Positions 24,697 to 33,207 of a stretch of 64,000 nt of DNA are shown here, in pieces. Every line of letters starts with the position of its first letter. The stretch's first letter is position 1. Both the position numbers and the translations under genes were made by a program. The notes beneath the pieces are model-generated. The model worked only from the letters and a program-made list of their open reading frames with translations. It searched no databases and was not told the DNA's origin. The DNA is from Parasulfuritortus sp049322515 (GTDB lineage: Bacteria > Pseudomonadota > Gammaproteobacteria > Burkholderiales > Thiobacillaceae): positions 1 to 64,000 of the forward strand of contig JBMOQW010000013.1 of assembly GCA_049322515.1 (NCBI GenBank), written 5' to 3'.

Positions 24697-24727
24697 AAAA
24701 AAGCCGACTGTTTAAGTCGGCTTTTTT
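24697..24727 (-). terminator. Strong terminator between dsrP and dsrN
   Basis: A perfect 13-bp stem (AAAAAAGCCGACT / AGTCGGCTTTTTT) with a 5-nt loop lies 17 bp beyond the dsrP stop and just ahead of dsrN. Its A/T flanks make it functional on either strand. It should end most dsrA-to-dsrP transcripts, so dsrN-dsrR-cysG depend on read-through or their own promoter. Confidence 0.92.
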
Positions 24728-24743
24728 GCGGCTGGATGCGCGC

Positions 24744-25958
24744 TCAGTTCTTGCAGGAGGCTTCCAGGTCGAGGTCCTTGAAGTCGTCCTCGGGGATGAA
24801 CTTGAAGACACGCACGGCAATGGTGGTGGCCAGGAAGGCCACGGCGATGCCACCCATGCCCAGCATCATTTCCCAGATCGACGGGGAGTAGGCGTGGACT
24901 TGGCCGTCGAAGAAAGCGCTGGTTTCGGCGTAGCCCGGGAACAGGTCGAGCGGGAAAGCCTGGCCGCCGACGATGGTCACGTACATCTGGGCATGGCCGC
25001 CGATCACCACCAGCAAGGCGGCAAAGAACACCAGGGCGGGTTGCTTGCGCGCTGCCGGACTGAAGATCATCAGCAAGGGCAGGATGTAGCCGATCAGGAC
25101 CTGCCCACCCCAGAACAGCAGCGGATAGATGCCACCGTCGACCAGGATGAAGCGCTCGAACGCCCACTGCTTGGCGAAGTACAGGTTGGTCAGGTGCAGC
25201 ACGATGGTGAAGTACAGGCTGGCTGCGACAAACACGGCGAGCAGGTTCTTCAGGCGGCACAGGATGCGTTCGTCGACCTCGATGTTGTTCCACTTGTACA
25301 TCACCGACTGCACCACGATGAACGCGGCCAGGCCGTAGGCGAACGAGTAGATGATGAACATCGGGGCGTACAGGGCCGAATTGTAGCCGGCGCGGGCCAC
25401 CAGGAAGCCAAAGATGGAGCCGGTCGCGGTGGTCAGGGCCAGGCGCCACAGGAACGCGAGCAGACCCATCGGCTTGGAATATTGCTTGAGATTCCTCGAC
25501 ATCAAGGTGATCAGGTACAGACCGACAATGGCGAAGAAGCCGTTGTAGAAGATCATGTTCCAGGCGAAGATCGACTTGAAGTTGTAGTGGGTCATGGCCA
25601 CGATCAGCCGATCCGGGCGGCCCAGGTCGAGCACCAGCACGGCGAGACCGCCAGCCAGCATGGCCAGGGCCAGCATGCCCGACAACGGGGCACGTGCCTT
25701 GTACATCTTCTTGCCGAACACCGAGCCGATGGAGGCGACGTTGAGCACGCCGGACGCGGCAACGATGAGGAACACCGCGAAGACGTGCGGCAGGCCCCAG
25801 ACGATCTGGTTGTCCATGCCGGTCATGACATGACCATGATGCTCAAGGTAGAAGAAGGCGGACAGGGTGCCGAGCATGACCAGGCCCCCCATCGCCAGCA
25901 GTGCCCAGAACTCGGAGCTCTTGGCGCAGGAACGATTCATACAGACGTTTTCGGCCAT
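24744..25958 (-). CDS. dsrP: DsrP, NrfD-like membrane subunit of DsrMKJOP
   Basis: A 404-aa integral membrane protein of the NrfD/PsrC family with about ten hydrophobic segments. It exchanges electrons with the quinone pool as part of the DsrMKJOP transmembrane complex. The ATG at 25958 (MAENVCMNRSCAKS) is 4 bp after the dsrO stop; an in-frame start nine codons upstream is less likely. Last gene of the main dsr operon before the terminator. Confidence 0.93.
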   Translation of the reverse strand: MAENVCMNRSCAKSSEFWALLAMGGLVMLGTLSAFFYLEHHGHVMTGMDNQIVWGLPHVFAVFLIVAASGVLNVASIGSVFGKKMYKARAPLSGMLALAMLAGGLAVLVLDLGRPDRLIVAMTHYNFKSIFAWNMIFYNGFFAIVGLYLITLMSRNLKQYSKPMGLLAFLWRLALTTATGSIFGFLVARAGYNSALYAPMFIIYSFAYGLAAFIVVQSVMYKWNNIEVDERILCRLKNLLAVFVAASLYFTIVLHLTNLYFAKQWAFERFILVDGGIYPLLFWGGQVLIGYILPLLMIFSPAARKQPALVFFAALLVVIGGHAQMYVTIVGGQAFPLDLFPGYAETSAFFDGQVHAYSPSIWEMMLGMGGIAVAFLATTIAVRVFKFIPEDDFKDLDLEASCKN

Positions 25959-25962
25959 GGTT

Positions 25963-26706
25963 TCAGATCCCCTGGTAACGGACACCGGTGTTCAGGCCGA
26001 GGTCGGCACGCACTTCGGTGCTGGCGTAGGTTTGCATGGCTTTGGCGATCTCGCTGTCCGGATCATTCAGGTTGCCGAACAGCATGGCCATGTGGCCGGA
26101 TTGGTTGCAGGCCTCGACGCACGCGGGGCTTTCATCACGATCGACCCGCTGCACGCAGAAAGTGCAGGATTCCACGCAGCCCTTGCCGCGCGGCACTTCG
26201 GGGTTCTGGTCGGTGAGGGGCTCGTGCACGAAGGAACGGGCCTTGTACGGACAGGCCATCATGCAGTAACGGCAGCCGATGCAGACGTGACGATCGACCA
26301 GGACGATGCCGTCGGCCCGTTTCATCGAAGCGCCGGTCGGGCAGACATCGACACACGGGGGATGTTCGCAATGCTGGCAAAGCATGGGCAGGTTGTGTTC
26401 CGCGCCGCTCTCCAGGTTCTTGATGTGCATCTTGCGGATCCATTGCGGATCCTGGCGGCCGGTCGCGCTGGACAGGCCGTTTTCGGTGTTGCACGCTGTG
26501 ACGCAGTCATTGCAGCCGTCGGCACACTTGGTGGTGTCGATCAGCATGCCCCAGCGGACGGCGGCGCTCGCCGGCTCTTCAGGCGGGCGGCCATGGGCCG
26601 TGATGCCATACAGCAGCACCCCGGGCGCGACCGCCAGGCCGGCCATGCCGGCCCCGAGTTTCAGGAAATCACGGCGTTCCTCGGTCATCGTCTGTTTGTC
26701 GCTCAT
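25963..26706 (-). CDS. dsrO: DsrO, Tat-exported periplasmic ferredoxin
   Basis: A 247-aa iron-sulfur protein with a twin-arginine signal (EERRDFLKLGAG) and four clusters of cysteines for 4Fe-4S centres. These include CADGCNDCVTAC, CQHCEHPPCVDVCPTGA, CIGCRYCMMACPYKA and CVESCTFCVQR. It is the periplasmic electron-transfer subunit that joins DsrJ and DsrP. The ATG overlaps the dsrJ stop by 4 bp. Confidence 0.95.
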   Translation of the reverse strand: MSDKQTMTEERRDFLKLGAGMAGLAVAPGVLLYGITAHGRPPEEPASAAVRWGMLIDTTKCADGCNDCVTACNTENGLSSATGRQDPQWIRKMHIKNLESGAEHNLPMLCQHCEHPPCVDVCPTGASMKRADGIVLVDRHVCIGCRYCMMACPYKARSFVHEPLTDQNPEVPRGKGCVESCTFCVQRVDRDESPACVEACNQSGHMAMLFGNLNDPDSEIAKAMQTYASTEVRADLGLNTGVRYQGI

Positions 26707-27134
26707 TGCGGGTGTCCTCCGGTCGGCGCCACCGGCAGCATGGCCGGCGCGGCCGCTTGGGCAGGCTTGGCTTTCGGCTTGGTTGCGTGGCAATCCCAGC
26801 AGTCCAGCTTGACCGCGGCATAGCTGTGGCAGGCGGCGCAGAAGTCGTCCTTGCTGGCGGCCACGCTGCCGGTTTTTTCGCTGGCGTGGCATTCCACGCA
26901 GCCCTTCAGGCTGTGCTGCGTCGTCCGGATGCCCTGGCGCATCGTTTTGTCACGATGATGCTTGAGCAGATCCATGTGATTGCGGCGCATGAACTGCGTG
27001 TCTTCCACGCATTTCTCGCCCTTGCCCTTTTCCAGTACCGGCTGGCCGGCCTGGACCCCGAGCGGGGCCCAGGCCAGTCCGGCCAGCGTGCCGATCAGGG
27101 CCAGCGCCCGCAGCTTGTCGCGTAAGCTCGCCAT
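26703..27134 (-). CDS. dsrJ: DsrJ, periplasmic triheme cytochrome c
   Basis: A 143-aa protein with an N-terminal signal/anchor (about 7-29) and three haem motifs: CVECH, CAACH and CWDCH. DsrJ is the periplasmic haem subunit of DsrMKJOP; one haem in the family has unusual His/Cys ligation. A lone Cys (EKCVEDTQF) before the first haem motif could be that ligand. The C-terminus is an Ala/Pro-rich tail. Start at 27134 is 32 bp after dsrL. Confidence 0.94.
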   Translation of the reverse strand: MASLRDKLRALALIGTLAGLAWAPLGVQAGQPVLEKGKGEKCVEDTQFMRRNHMDLLKHHRDKTMRQGIRTTQHSLKGCVECHASEKTGSVAASKDDFCAACHSYAAVKLDCWDCHATKPKAKPAQAAAPAMLPVAPTGGHPQ

Positions 27135-27166
27135 TGAGTCTTTCCTTCCGATCGTTGCGAACTGCG

Positions 27167-29146
27167 TCAGTCGCCCATGCCCATGACGATATAGCCGGTC
27201 GGGCAGACGTCGGCGCAGATGTGGCAGCCGATGCATTTTGCATAGTCGGTGTCCACATAGCGGCCGGTGGTCGGGCCGTCCTTCTTCTTGACCTTGAACA
27301 CGGCGGTTTGCGGGCAGTAGATGACGCAGTTGTCGCACTCGAAGCACAGGCCGCAGGACATGCAGCGCTTGGCTTCGGCCACGGTTTCCTGCTCGGTCAG
27401 GGCGTGCAGGCGGTCCTCGAAGTTGCCCAGGGCGCCATCCTTGTCCAGCACCGTGACCTGACGCTGGTTGCGCGGGGTGTTGGCGAAATGGCCCAGGAAC
27501 AGTTCGGTGGACGGAATCACGTAGCGGCCGGAACGATCCTCGAAGTTGTGCAGGGTGTCCTTCCAGGAGGAGGTACCCCATTCCTGGCCATGATGCTCCT
27601 TGTAGTCATGACCGGATTCGAGCCACTTGCGGACCATGTCCCAGTGGTGGACATCCACCTTCGGACGCTTGTCGACTTCTTCGCCGGACAGGAATTCGTC
27701 GATGCCTTCGGCGCAGATGCGGGCGTGGCCGATCGCGGTGGTGAGCAGGTGCGGACGGATCACGTCGCCGGCGACGAACACGTTCGGCTTGTTCGGGAAG
27801 CGATAGTTCTTGTCGGTCTTGATCAGGCCATTGTTGTTGTTGTAGGCCTCCAGGCCGGTGAAGTCGACGGCCTGGCCGATGGCGGAAACGATCAGGTCAG
27901 CCGGGATGTCACGCTCGGTGCCTTCAAGGATCACGGTGTCCTTGCCCTTCATCTCGAATTCGGCCACGCGCAGGTGGGTGGCGCGACCATCGGCCCCCTT
28001 GATCACGCCGACCGGGGTGACGCCACCGATGATCTCGATGCCTTCGGCCTTGGCCTGTTCCACCTCGTGCTTGTTGGCGGCCATCTTGTCGATGGTGGCG
28101 CGGGAGACCAGGATCACCTCGACACCCTGGCGGGCGGCGATGGACGCGACGTCATGGGCGGTGTGACCGGCCAGAACGTGCTCGGGCAGGTCGCTGGTGG
28201 CGGCCTTGTCGACCTTGCCGAGGCGGCGGGCCACGGTGGCCACGTCGATGGAGGTGTCACCACCCCCGATGACCACCACTTTGTCACCCACGTACTGGAG
28301 GCGGCCCTCGTTGAAGGCGCGCAGGAAAGACATGGCGGTGACGCAGTTCGGGGCGTCGGCGCCGTCGACCGGCAGCGCGCGACCGGCTTGGGCGCCCATG
28401 CCCATGATCACCGCGTCGAAGTCCTTTTCGATCGATTCCATGGTCACGTCGGTGCCGACGCGGCAATTCAGCTTGGTTTCGACGCCCAGGTCGAGGATGC
28501 GCTGGATTTCGGCGTCGAGGATCTCGCGTGGGGTCCGGAAGCCGGGGATGCCGTAGCGCATCATGCCGCCCAATTCGGCATGGTCATCGAAGATGGTGCA
28601 GCTGTGGCCCTTCAGGGTCAGCTGATAGGCCGCAGCCAGGCCGGCTGGGCCACCGCCGATGATGGCGACCTTCTTGCCGCTGCTGGCGACCGTCGGCTTG
28701 TTGAAGGCCAGCTTGTTCTCGATGGCCCAGTTGCCGAGGTAGTGCTCGACCGAGTTGATGCCGACGTTTTCTTCCACCTGGTTACGGTTGCAGCCGGACT
28801 CGCAGGGGGCCGGGCAGACCCGGCCCATGACCGCGGGGAACGGGTTGGCTTCGGTGAGGCGACGCCAGGCGTATTCCTGCCAGGACATGGTCGGCTTGCC
28901 ATCGGCACCGACCGGCGGCTTCTCGATGCCACGCACGATGTTCAGGTAGGAACGGATGTCTTCACCGGCCGGGCAGGAGCCCTGGCAGGGCGGCGTGGAG
29001 AGCATGTATTCCGGGCATTTGTGGGTCCAGCCGGCCTGGAAAATCTTGTCCTGCTCGGATCGGTAGTTCGCCTCGGTCTCACCGTCCTTGTAACGGCGCC
29101 AGGTCAGGCCTTCAGTCTTCTTTACGTCCTTGGATGTGACCGACAT
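27167..29146 (-). CDS. dsrL: DsrL, iron-sulfur flavoprotein NAD(P)H oxidoreductase
   Basis: A 659-aa homologue of the glutamate synthase small subunit, thought to couple DsrAB to NAD(P)+ during sulfur oxidation. An N-terminal cysteine region (PPCQGSCPAGEDIRSYLN, CPAPCESGCNRN) binds 4Fe-4S clusters. FAD and NAD(P)H Rossmann motifs are VAIIGGGPAGLAAAYQL and VVVIGGGDTSIDVATVARRL. A C-terminal ferredoxin segment (CMSCGLCFECDNC, CIGCHICADVCPTGY) is typical of the sulfur-oxidiser type. The ATG at 29146 fits the conserved N-terminus; the frame upstream lies in the dsrK-dsrL gap. Confidence 0.95.
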   Translation of the reverse strand: MSVTSKDVKKTEGLTWRRYKDGETEANYRSEQDKIFQAGWTHKCPEYMLSTPPCQGSCPAGEDIRSYLNIVRGIEKPPVGADGKPTMSWQEYAWRRLTEANPFPAVMGRVCPAPCESGCNRNQVEENVGINSVEHYLGNWAIENKLAFNKPTVASSGKKVAIIGGGPAGLAAAYQLTLKGHSCTIFDDHAELGGMMRYGIPGFRTPREILDAEIQRILDLGVETKLNCRVGTDVTMESIEKDFDAVIMGMGAQAGRALPVDGADAPNCVTAMSFLRAFNEGRLQYVGDKVVVIGGGDTSIDVATVARRLGKVDKAATSDLPEHVLAGHTAHDVASIAARQGVEVILVSRATIDKMAANKHEVEQAKAEGIEIIGGVTPVGVIKGADGRATHLRVAEFEMKGKDTVILEGTERDIPADLIVSAIGQAVDFTGLEAYNNNNGLIKTDKNYRFPNKPNVFVAGDVIRPHLLTTAIGHARICAEGIDEFLSGEEVDKRPKVDVHHWDMVRKWLESGHDYKEHHGQEWGTSSWKDTLHNFEDRSGRYVIPSTELFLGHFANTPRNQRQVTVLDKDGALGNFEDRLHALTEQETVAEAKRCMSCGLCFECDNCVIYCPQTAVFKVKKKDGPTTGRYVDTDYAKCIGCHICADVCPTGYIVMGMGD

Positions 29147-29194
29147 CTTCGCTCTCCTATCGTAAATCGCGCGGACTAGCCGCCTAATCTGTAT

Positions 29195-29208
29195 CGCGGT
29201 TGCCCGCG
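29195..29208 (-). other. Small stem-loop in the dsrK-dsrL gap
   Basis: A 5-bp stem CGCGG / CCGCG with loop TTGC lies in the 76-bp gap. It is weaker than the other dsr intercistronic hairpins and is reported because every long gap in the operon has one. Confidence 0.4.
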
Positions 29209-29222
29209 GCTGAATCAAACAC

Positions 29223-30758
29223 TCAATCCTGCTCCAGCTTGATCGCCGTGCTGACCAACTGGTGCACGCCGCCAACCTGGCTCATGTCAAAACCGTAATA
29301 CGGAACCACCTTGGTGAACTGCGCCTTGCAGATGGCGCAGATCAGGGCCAGGAAATTGACGCCCTTCTCCTGGGCCACCGCGTTGTAGGCATTCATGCGC
29401 GGCAGGGCACCCTTGACCCGGACCTCCATCAGATCGTCGGTCAGCACGCCACCGCCACCGCCGCAGCAGAAAGTCGATTCCCCGATGGTCTCGGGCGCCA
29501 TGTCGTGGAAGTTGTTGGCGACCGCCTTGATGATGTTGCGCGGAATGGTGAACTGGCCACCCGGTTCGTCACCCATGCGGGAACCCCGGGCCACGTTGCA
29601 GGAATCGTGGAAGGTGATGGTGCGGTGGTCGTTCAACGACTTGTCGAACTTCAGAACGCCCTGCTGGATCAGGTCCCAGGTGTACTCGCAGATGTGGGTG
29701 GGCTGCTTGTAGCGCGGGTCGAGCTGCTTCTGCAGTTCGATCGAGAACGGGTCGTTGCCGCCGTAGCCAATGCCGGTCAGGGTGTTCCAGAAGGCATAGG
29801 CGACGCGCCAGGCATGGCCGCACTCGCCGACGATGATGCGCTTCACGCCCAGTTCCAGGGCCGCATCACGGATGCGCATGGCAATCTTGCGCATCTGTTC
29901 GTAGCTGCCGTTGAACAGGCCGAAATTGCCTGCCTCGGAGGCGTGGCTGGACATGGTCCAAGAGGCGCCGGCGGCGTGGAACACCTTGGCGTAGCCGATC
30001 AGGGACTCCACGTGGGGTTCAGAGAAGAAATCGGCCGACGGGGTCACGAACAGGATCTCTGCACCCTGGACATCCAGGGGCATCTTGACGGCGACACCGG
30101 TGTCCATCTCGATGTCTTCCTCCAGTCCGGCCAGGGTGTCTTCCAGGGCCGGGCCAGGCAGGCCAAGGTTGTTGCCGATCTTCTGGACCTTGGCCAGGAT
30201 CTCGTTGGAGTACTTCTGACCGTAGCCGGCGTAGTTGAGGATCTCGCGGCCGGCCATGGTGATTTCGGCCGTGTCGATGCCGTAGGGGCAGTACACGGAG
30301 CAGCGGCGGCACTCGGAACACTGATGGTAGTAATTGAACCACTGGTCCAGGGTGTCCTTGGTGAGGTTCTCGGCGCCGACCAGCCAGGGGGCGATCTTGC
30401 CTGGCAGGGTGAAGTAGCGGCGATAGATCTTGCGCATCAGTTCCTGGCGGGCCACCGGCATGTTGTTCGGATCGCCGGTGCCGAGGAAGTAGTGGCACTT
30501 GTCGGTACAGGCACCACAATGGACGCAGGCGTCCATGAACACGCGCAGGGAACGGTATTTCTTCAGTGCCTGATCCATGCGGTCAAGGACGCGCGCTTGC
30601 CAATCCTCGCCCAGTTCATGAGGGTAGCCATGAAATTCCTGGGTGGCCTGGCCGGCGACGAAGGCCTTCATGTGGCCCATCGAGCCTTCCTGGACCTTGG
30701 GCACGGCGGTATAGGCGGTATCCGACAGTTTGGGTACTTCGAACTGGGGTGCGGCCAC
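29223..30758 (-). CDS. dsrK: DsrK, HdrD-like cytoplasmic iron-sulfur subunit
   Basis: A 511-aa protein related to the catalytic subunit HdrD of heterodisulfide reductase. The N-terminal ferredoxin domain has CVHCGACTDKC and CSECRRCSVYCPYG. The C-terminal part carries CCG-type motifs for a special 4Fe-4S site, including FHDSCNVARGSRMG, CCGGGGGVLTDDL and CAICK. It is the proposed site at which DsrMKJOP acts on DsrC. It is preceded by dsrM with a 44-bp gap. Confidence 0.95.
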   Translation of the reverse strand: MAAPQFEVPKLSDTAYTAVPKVQEGSMGHMKAFVAGQATQEFHGYPHELGEDWQARVLDRMDQALKKYRSLRVFMDACVHCGACTDKCHYFLGTGDPNNMPVARQELMRKIYRRYFTLPGKIAPWLVGAENLTKDTLDQWFNYYHQCSECRRCSVYCPYGIDTAEITMAGREILNYAGYGQKYSNEILAKVQKIGNNLGLPGPALEDTLAGLEEDIEMDTGVAVKMPLDVQGAEILFVTPSADFFSEPHVESLIGYAKVFHAAGASWTMSSHASEAGNFGLFNGSYEQMRKIAMRIRDAALELGVKRIIVGECGHAWRVAYAFWNTLTGIGYGGNDPFSIELQKQLDPRYKQPTHICEYTWDLIQQGVLKFDKSLNDHRTITFHDSCNVARGSRMGDEPGGQFTIPRNIIKAVANNFHDMAPETIGESTFCCGGGGGVLTDDLMEVRVKGALPRMNAYNAVAQEKGVNFLALICAICKAQFTKVVPYYGFDMSQVGGVHQLVSTAIKLEQD

Positions 30759-30802
30759 GTTAGCTCCTTAGCAATCTTTCAGTCGATGTCCGGGGGACGA
30801 TC

Positions 30803-31540
30803 TCAGCCGTTGTCCTTTTCGAGCGCCGCGGCCCAAGGGGCGAGATGACGGCGTTCGCGCGGGTTGTCCACCTGGTTGCGGGTGGGGCTGAAGAAGACAC
30901 CGGGAACATGCAGCAACTTGCTGATCGGGAAGATGATCATCAGGACGGCGACCAAGAACAGGTGCACCAGCAGAGGCCCGTCATTGGGCAGTGGCTGCCA
31001 GTTGAAAGTGACCAGGCCATGGGCGAAGGCCTTGAGCTGCACGATGTCGGTATGCGCGACGAAGGTCATGGCCATGCCGGACAGGCCGATGGCGATGAGG
31101 AGGGCTAGCATCAGATGGTCGGAGGGGGTGGAGATGTAGCGGACCCGGTCGACCAGGAAGCGGCGGGCCCACAGGCCGGCCAGGCCGACGACCATGGCAA
31201 AGCTGGCGTACTTGCCGAACGGTTGCAGGAATTCGACCCAGAACCAGACCGGCTCCTGGAAGTAGCGGATGTGGCGAAGCAGGACCAGCGCCAATCCGAC
31301 GTGGAATAGGTAGCCGAACACCCAGATCCACTTGTTGGACTTGAACAGGCTTTCGAAGAAGGCCACTTCACGGAACATGCGCATGCGCACCCCCATGGCC
31401 GTGGTCGGGGCCGGCGTGGTCGGGATGTTGAGCGGGGCCGGTGTCTTGGCATACTCGTAGATCCGGTAGGCCAGGCCAGCAATCAGGATGATCGCGGCAA
31501 CGTAGTAAAGGCCGATGTAGAAAGCGGTCAGGGCTGACAT
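30803..31540 (-). CDS. dsrM: DsrM, NarI-like diheme cytochrome b membrane subunit
   Basis: A 245-aa integral membrane protein with about six hydrophobic segments and His residues spaced as in NarI-type cytochrome b subunits (for example YLFHVGLALVLLRHI and KAFAHGLVTF). It relays electrons between quinones and DsrK. The start at 31540 (MSALTAFYIGLYYV) is chosen because the longer frame runs back through intergenic hairpins and dsrC. Confidence 0.93.
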   Translation of the reverse strand: MSALTAFYIGLYYVAAIILIAGLAYRIYEYAKTPAPLNIPTTPAPTTAMGVRMRMFREVAFFESLFKSNKWIWVFGYLFHVGLALVLLRHIRYFQEPVWFWVEFLQPFGKYASFAMVVGLAGLWARRFLVDRVRYISTPSDHLMLALLIAIGLSGMAMTFVAHTDIVQLKAFAHGLVTFNWQPLPNDGPLLVHLFLVAVLMIIFPISKLLHVPGVFFSPTRNQVDNPRERRHLAPWAAALEKDNG

Positions 31541-31561
31541 TCGTTCCTCGTTACGTACAGT

Positions 31562-31659
31562 CGAGAGTGAAGAGGCGAGTGCGCGGGCACTCGGCTCTCG
31601 ACTCTCGGCTATTGGTGCAATAGCCGGGAGTATCGGCTTGCCCCGATGGGGCAGGCCGA
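31562..31659 (-). other. Three consecutive stem-loops between dsrC and dsrM
   Basis: The 130-bp gap holds three hairpins in a row. The first (31562-31607) has a 7-bp plus 12-bp stem with a small internal loop and one mismatch. The second (31608-31624) is GCTATTG / CAATAGC with a GTG loop. The third (31633-31659) has a 12-bp stem with a GAT loop and one G-T pair. None has a U-run, so they look like transcript-processing or stabilising structures that set dsrC above the downstream genes. Confidence 0.8.
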
Positions 31660-31670
31660 GCGAGCGAAGC

Positions 31671-32006
31671 TCAGATACAGCCGGTCGGCTTGGGCAGGCC
31701 GGCGATCTTGCAGGCCTGCTTGGCGGGACCGTACGGGAACAACTCGTACAGGTACTTGTTGTTGCCCTTGTCCGGACCCAGCTTCTTGGCAATGGCCTTG
31801 GTCAGCACGCGGATGGCCGGGGCAATCTGGTACTCGCTGTAGTACTCGCGCAGGAAGTTGACCACTTCCCAGTGGTTCTCGGACATGTCGACCTTTTCTT
31901 CCTGGGCCAGGTAACCGGCGATGTTCTCGTCCCAGTCGGCCAGATTGACCAGATAACCTTCTTCGTCGACTTCGAAAGACTTGCCAGCGACTTCAACCAT
32001 GGGCAT
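31671..32006 (-). CDS. dsrC: DsrC, sulfur-carrier substrate of DsrAB
   Basis: A 111-aa protein that carries sulfane sulfur between DsrEFH, DsrAB and DsrMKJOP. Both functional cysteines are present in the C-terminal arm: Cys99 (GPAKQACKIAG) and penultimate Cys110 (LPKPTGCI), which marks a true DsrC rather than TusE. AGGAG precedes the ATG with 7-bp spacing. Strong hairpins follow the gene. Confidence 0.97.
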   Translation of the reverse strand: MPMVEVAGKSFEVDEEGYLVNLADWDENIAGYLAQEEKVDMSENHWEVVNFLREYYSEYQIAPAIRVLTKAIAKKLGPDKGNNKYLYELFPYGPAKQACKIAGLPKPTGCI

Positions 32007-32030
32007 GTTAATTCTCCTAACGATTCAAAA

Positions 32031-32330
32031 TTACAACCAGGACTGGCAGTTGCTGTGTTCCGCGACCAGATCCACAAAACCACCATAATCCACGACACTC
32101 ACCCCCTCCAGGACGCGATCGGCCATGCCGCGCGCGGACAGATCGGGACCCAGGGCATAAATCTTCACGTCGGCCATGGCCGCCTGAACCTTGCCCTCGA
32201 AGTTGCCGCCCTTGGTGGCGCCGTAGACGCCATCCTCGATCAGCAGGACCGCGGAACCTTTGGTCGCCAGACGCAGGCAGCTCTCCAGGGAGTTGCGCTC
32301 GTAGGGCGACTTGTTGACGATGTGCAGCAT
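32031..32330 (-). CDS. dsrH: DsrH, subunit of the DsrE2F2H2 sulfurtransferase
   Basis: A 99-aa TusB/DsrH-family protein with the family start MLHIVNKSPYERNSLESCL and the LLIEDGVYGA segment. It forms the heterohexamer with DsrE and DsrF that passes persulfide sulfur to DsrC. It lies 13 bp after dsrF and 24 bp before dsrC. Confidence 0.95.
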   Translation of the reverse strand: MLHIVNKSPYERNSLESCLRLATKGSAVLLIEDGVYGATKGGNFEGKVQAAMADVKIYALGPDLSARGMADRVLEGVSVVDYGGFVDLVAEHSNCQSWL

Positions 32331-32343
32331 ATCGATGTCTCCC

Positions 32344-32736
32344 TCAGAAGCTGATCAGGACGTCTTGCTCGGCCATGATGGCGGCCATTTCGGCGCGATC
32401 CATGACGATCACGTCGACCAGCAGGTCATCCTCGGACAGGCCACGGGCTTCCATGGACTCGCGTTCCACGTACAGCTTCTCGATGTCATAGCCTTCCAGG
32501 GCACGGTAGGTGGGCGAGAAGTTCTTCTGGCCCAGATCCTTGGTGTCCTGACCCTTCTTCAGCTCGTACACGCCGTCGTCAATGAAGGCCATGCTCACGT
32601 CCTGCTCGAACGCAGCCGAGATCAGCACCACTTCCAGGCCCTCCAGGGCATAGATGGTGCCGTAGGGCGCCTTGCGGTTCACAAACATGAACTTTTTGAC
32701 GACGCCGCCTTCTTCCATATCCATTTCGTCGCTCAT
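32344..32736 (-). CDS. dsrF: DsrF, subunit of the DsrE2F2H2 sulfurtransferase
   Basis: A 130-aa TusC/DsrF-family protein (KKFMFVNRKAPYGTIYALEGLE, AFIDDGVYEL). No cysteine is present at all, consistent with a structural role while DsrE carries the active thiol. It sits 10 bp after dsrE. Confidence 0.94.
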   Translation of the reverse strand: MSDEMDMEEGGVVKKFMFVNRKAPYGTIYALEGLEVVLISAAFEQDVSMAFIDDGVYELKKGQDTKDLGQKNFSPTYRALEGYDIEKLYVERESMEARGLSEDDLLVDVIVMDRAEMAAIMAEQDVLISF

Positions 32737-32746
32737 CTCGTAATCC

Positions 32747-33139
32747 TCAGTCGCCGAAAGTCACCAGGCGATCACACTGGATGCCGGCTTCCACCAGTTG
32801 GCCGAGACCGGAAATCCGGAAGCCCTCGGCGATGTTATGGGCGTCCTTGCCCTGACGCTTGGCCTCGTTCTCGTCCATGATCCCGCGCCGCTGGGCGGCG
32901 GCAATGCAGACCACCAGGTCGAGGCTGTACTGCTTGGCCAGTTCGCTCCAGCGATTGACGATGTGCCGGTCGTCGCGCGGCGGTTCGGTCAGGCGGGTCG
33001 AGTTGTTGACCCCGTCGTGATAGAAGAACACGCGGTAGATTTCGTGTCCCTTTTCGAGAGCGGCCTTGACGAAGTTGTAGGCGCTGTCGGAAGCCTCGTG
33101 GGTGTAAGGCCCTTCGTTTACGAGTACACCGATCTTCAT
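32747..33139 (-). CDS. dsrE: DsrE, persulfide-carrying subunit of DsrEFH
   Basis: A 130-aa TusD/DsrE-family protein. The active cysteine is in DLVVCIAAAQRRG (about residue 80), matching the conserved persulfide-forming Cys of TusD/DsrE; a second Cys lies near the C-terminus (IQCDRL). It follows dsrB after a 68-bp gap with a strong hairpin. Confidence 0.95.
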   Translation of the reverse strand: MKIGVLVNEGPYTHEASDSAYNFVKAALEKGHEIYRVFFYHDGVNNSTRLTEPPRDDRHIVNRWSELAKQYSLDLVVCIAAAQRRGIMDENEAKRQGKDAHNIAEGFRISGLGQLVEAGIQCDRLVTFGD

Positions 33140-33177
33140 TTGAATATCCCTAACTCCAGATAACCGATTGGTCGACA

Positions 33178-33199
33178 GCGCCGGGGCGGACCCCGGCGC
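33178..33199 (-). other. Stem-loop between dsrB and dsrE
   Basis: A perfect 9-bp GC stem, GCGCCGGGG / CCCCGGCGC, with a 4-nt loop and no U-run, 9 bp after the dsrB stop. It probably protects the dsrAB message end or partly attenuates transcription. Confidence 0.8.
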
Positions 33200-33207
33200 G
33201 ACTCACA

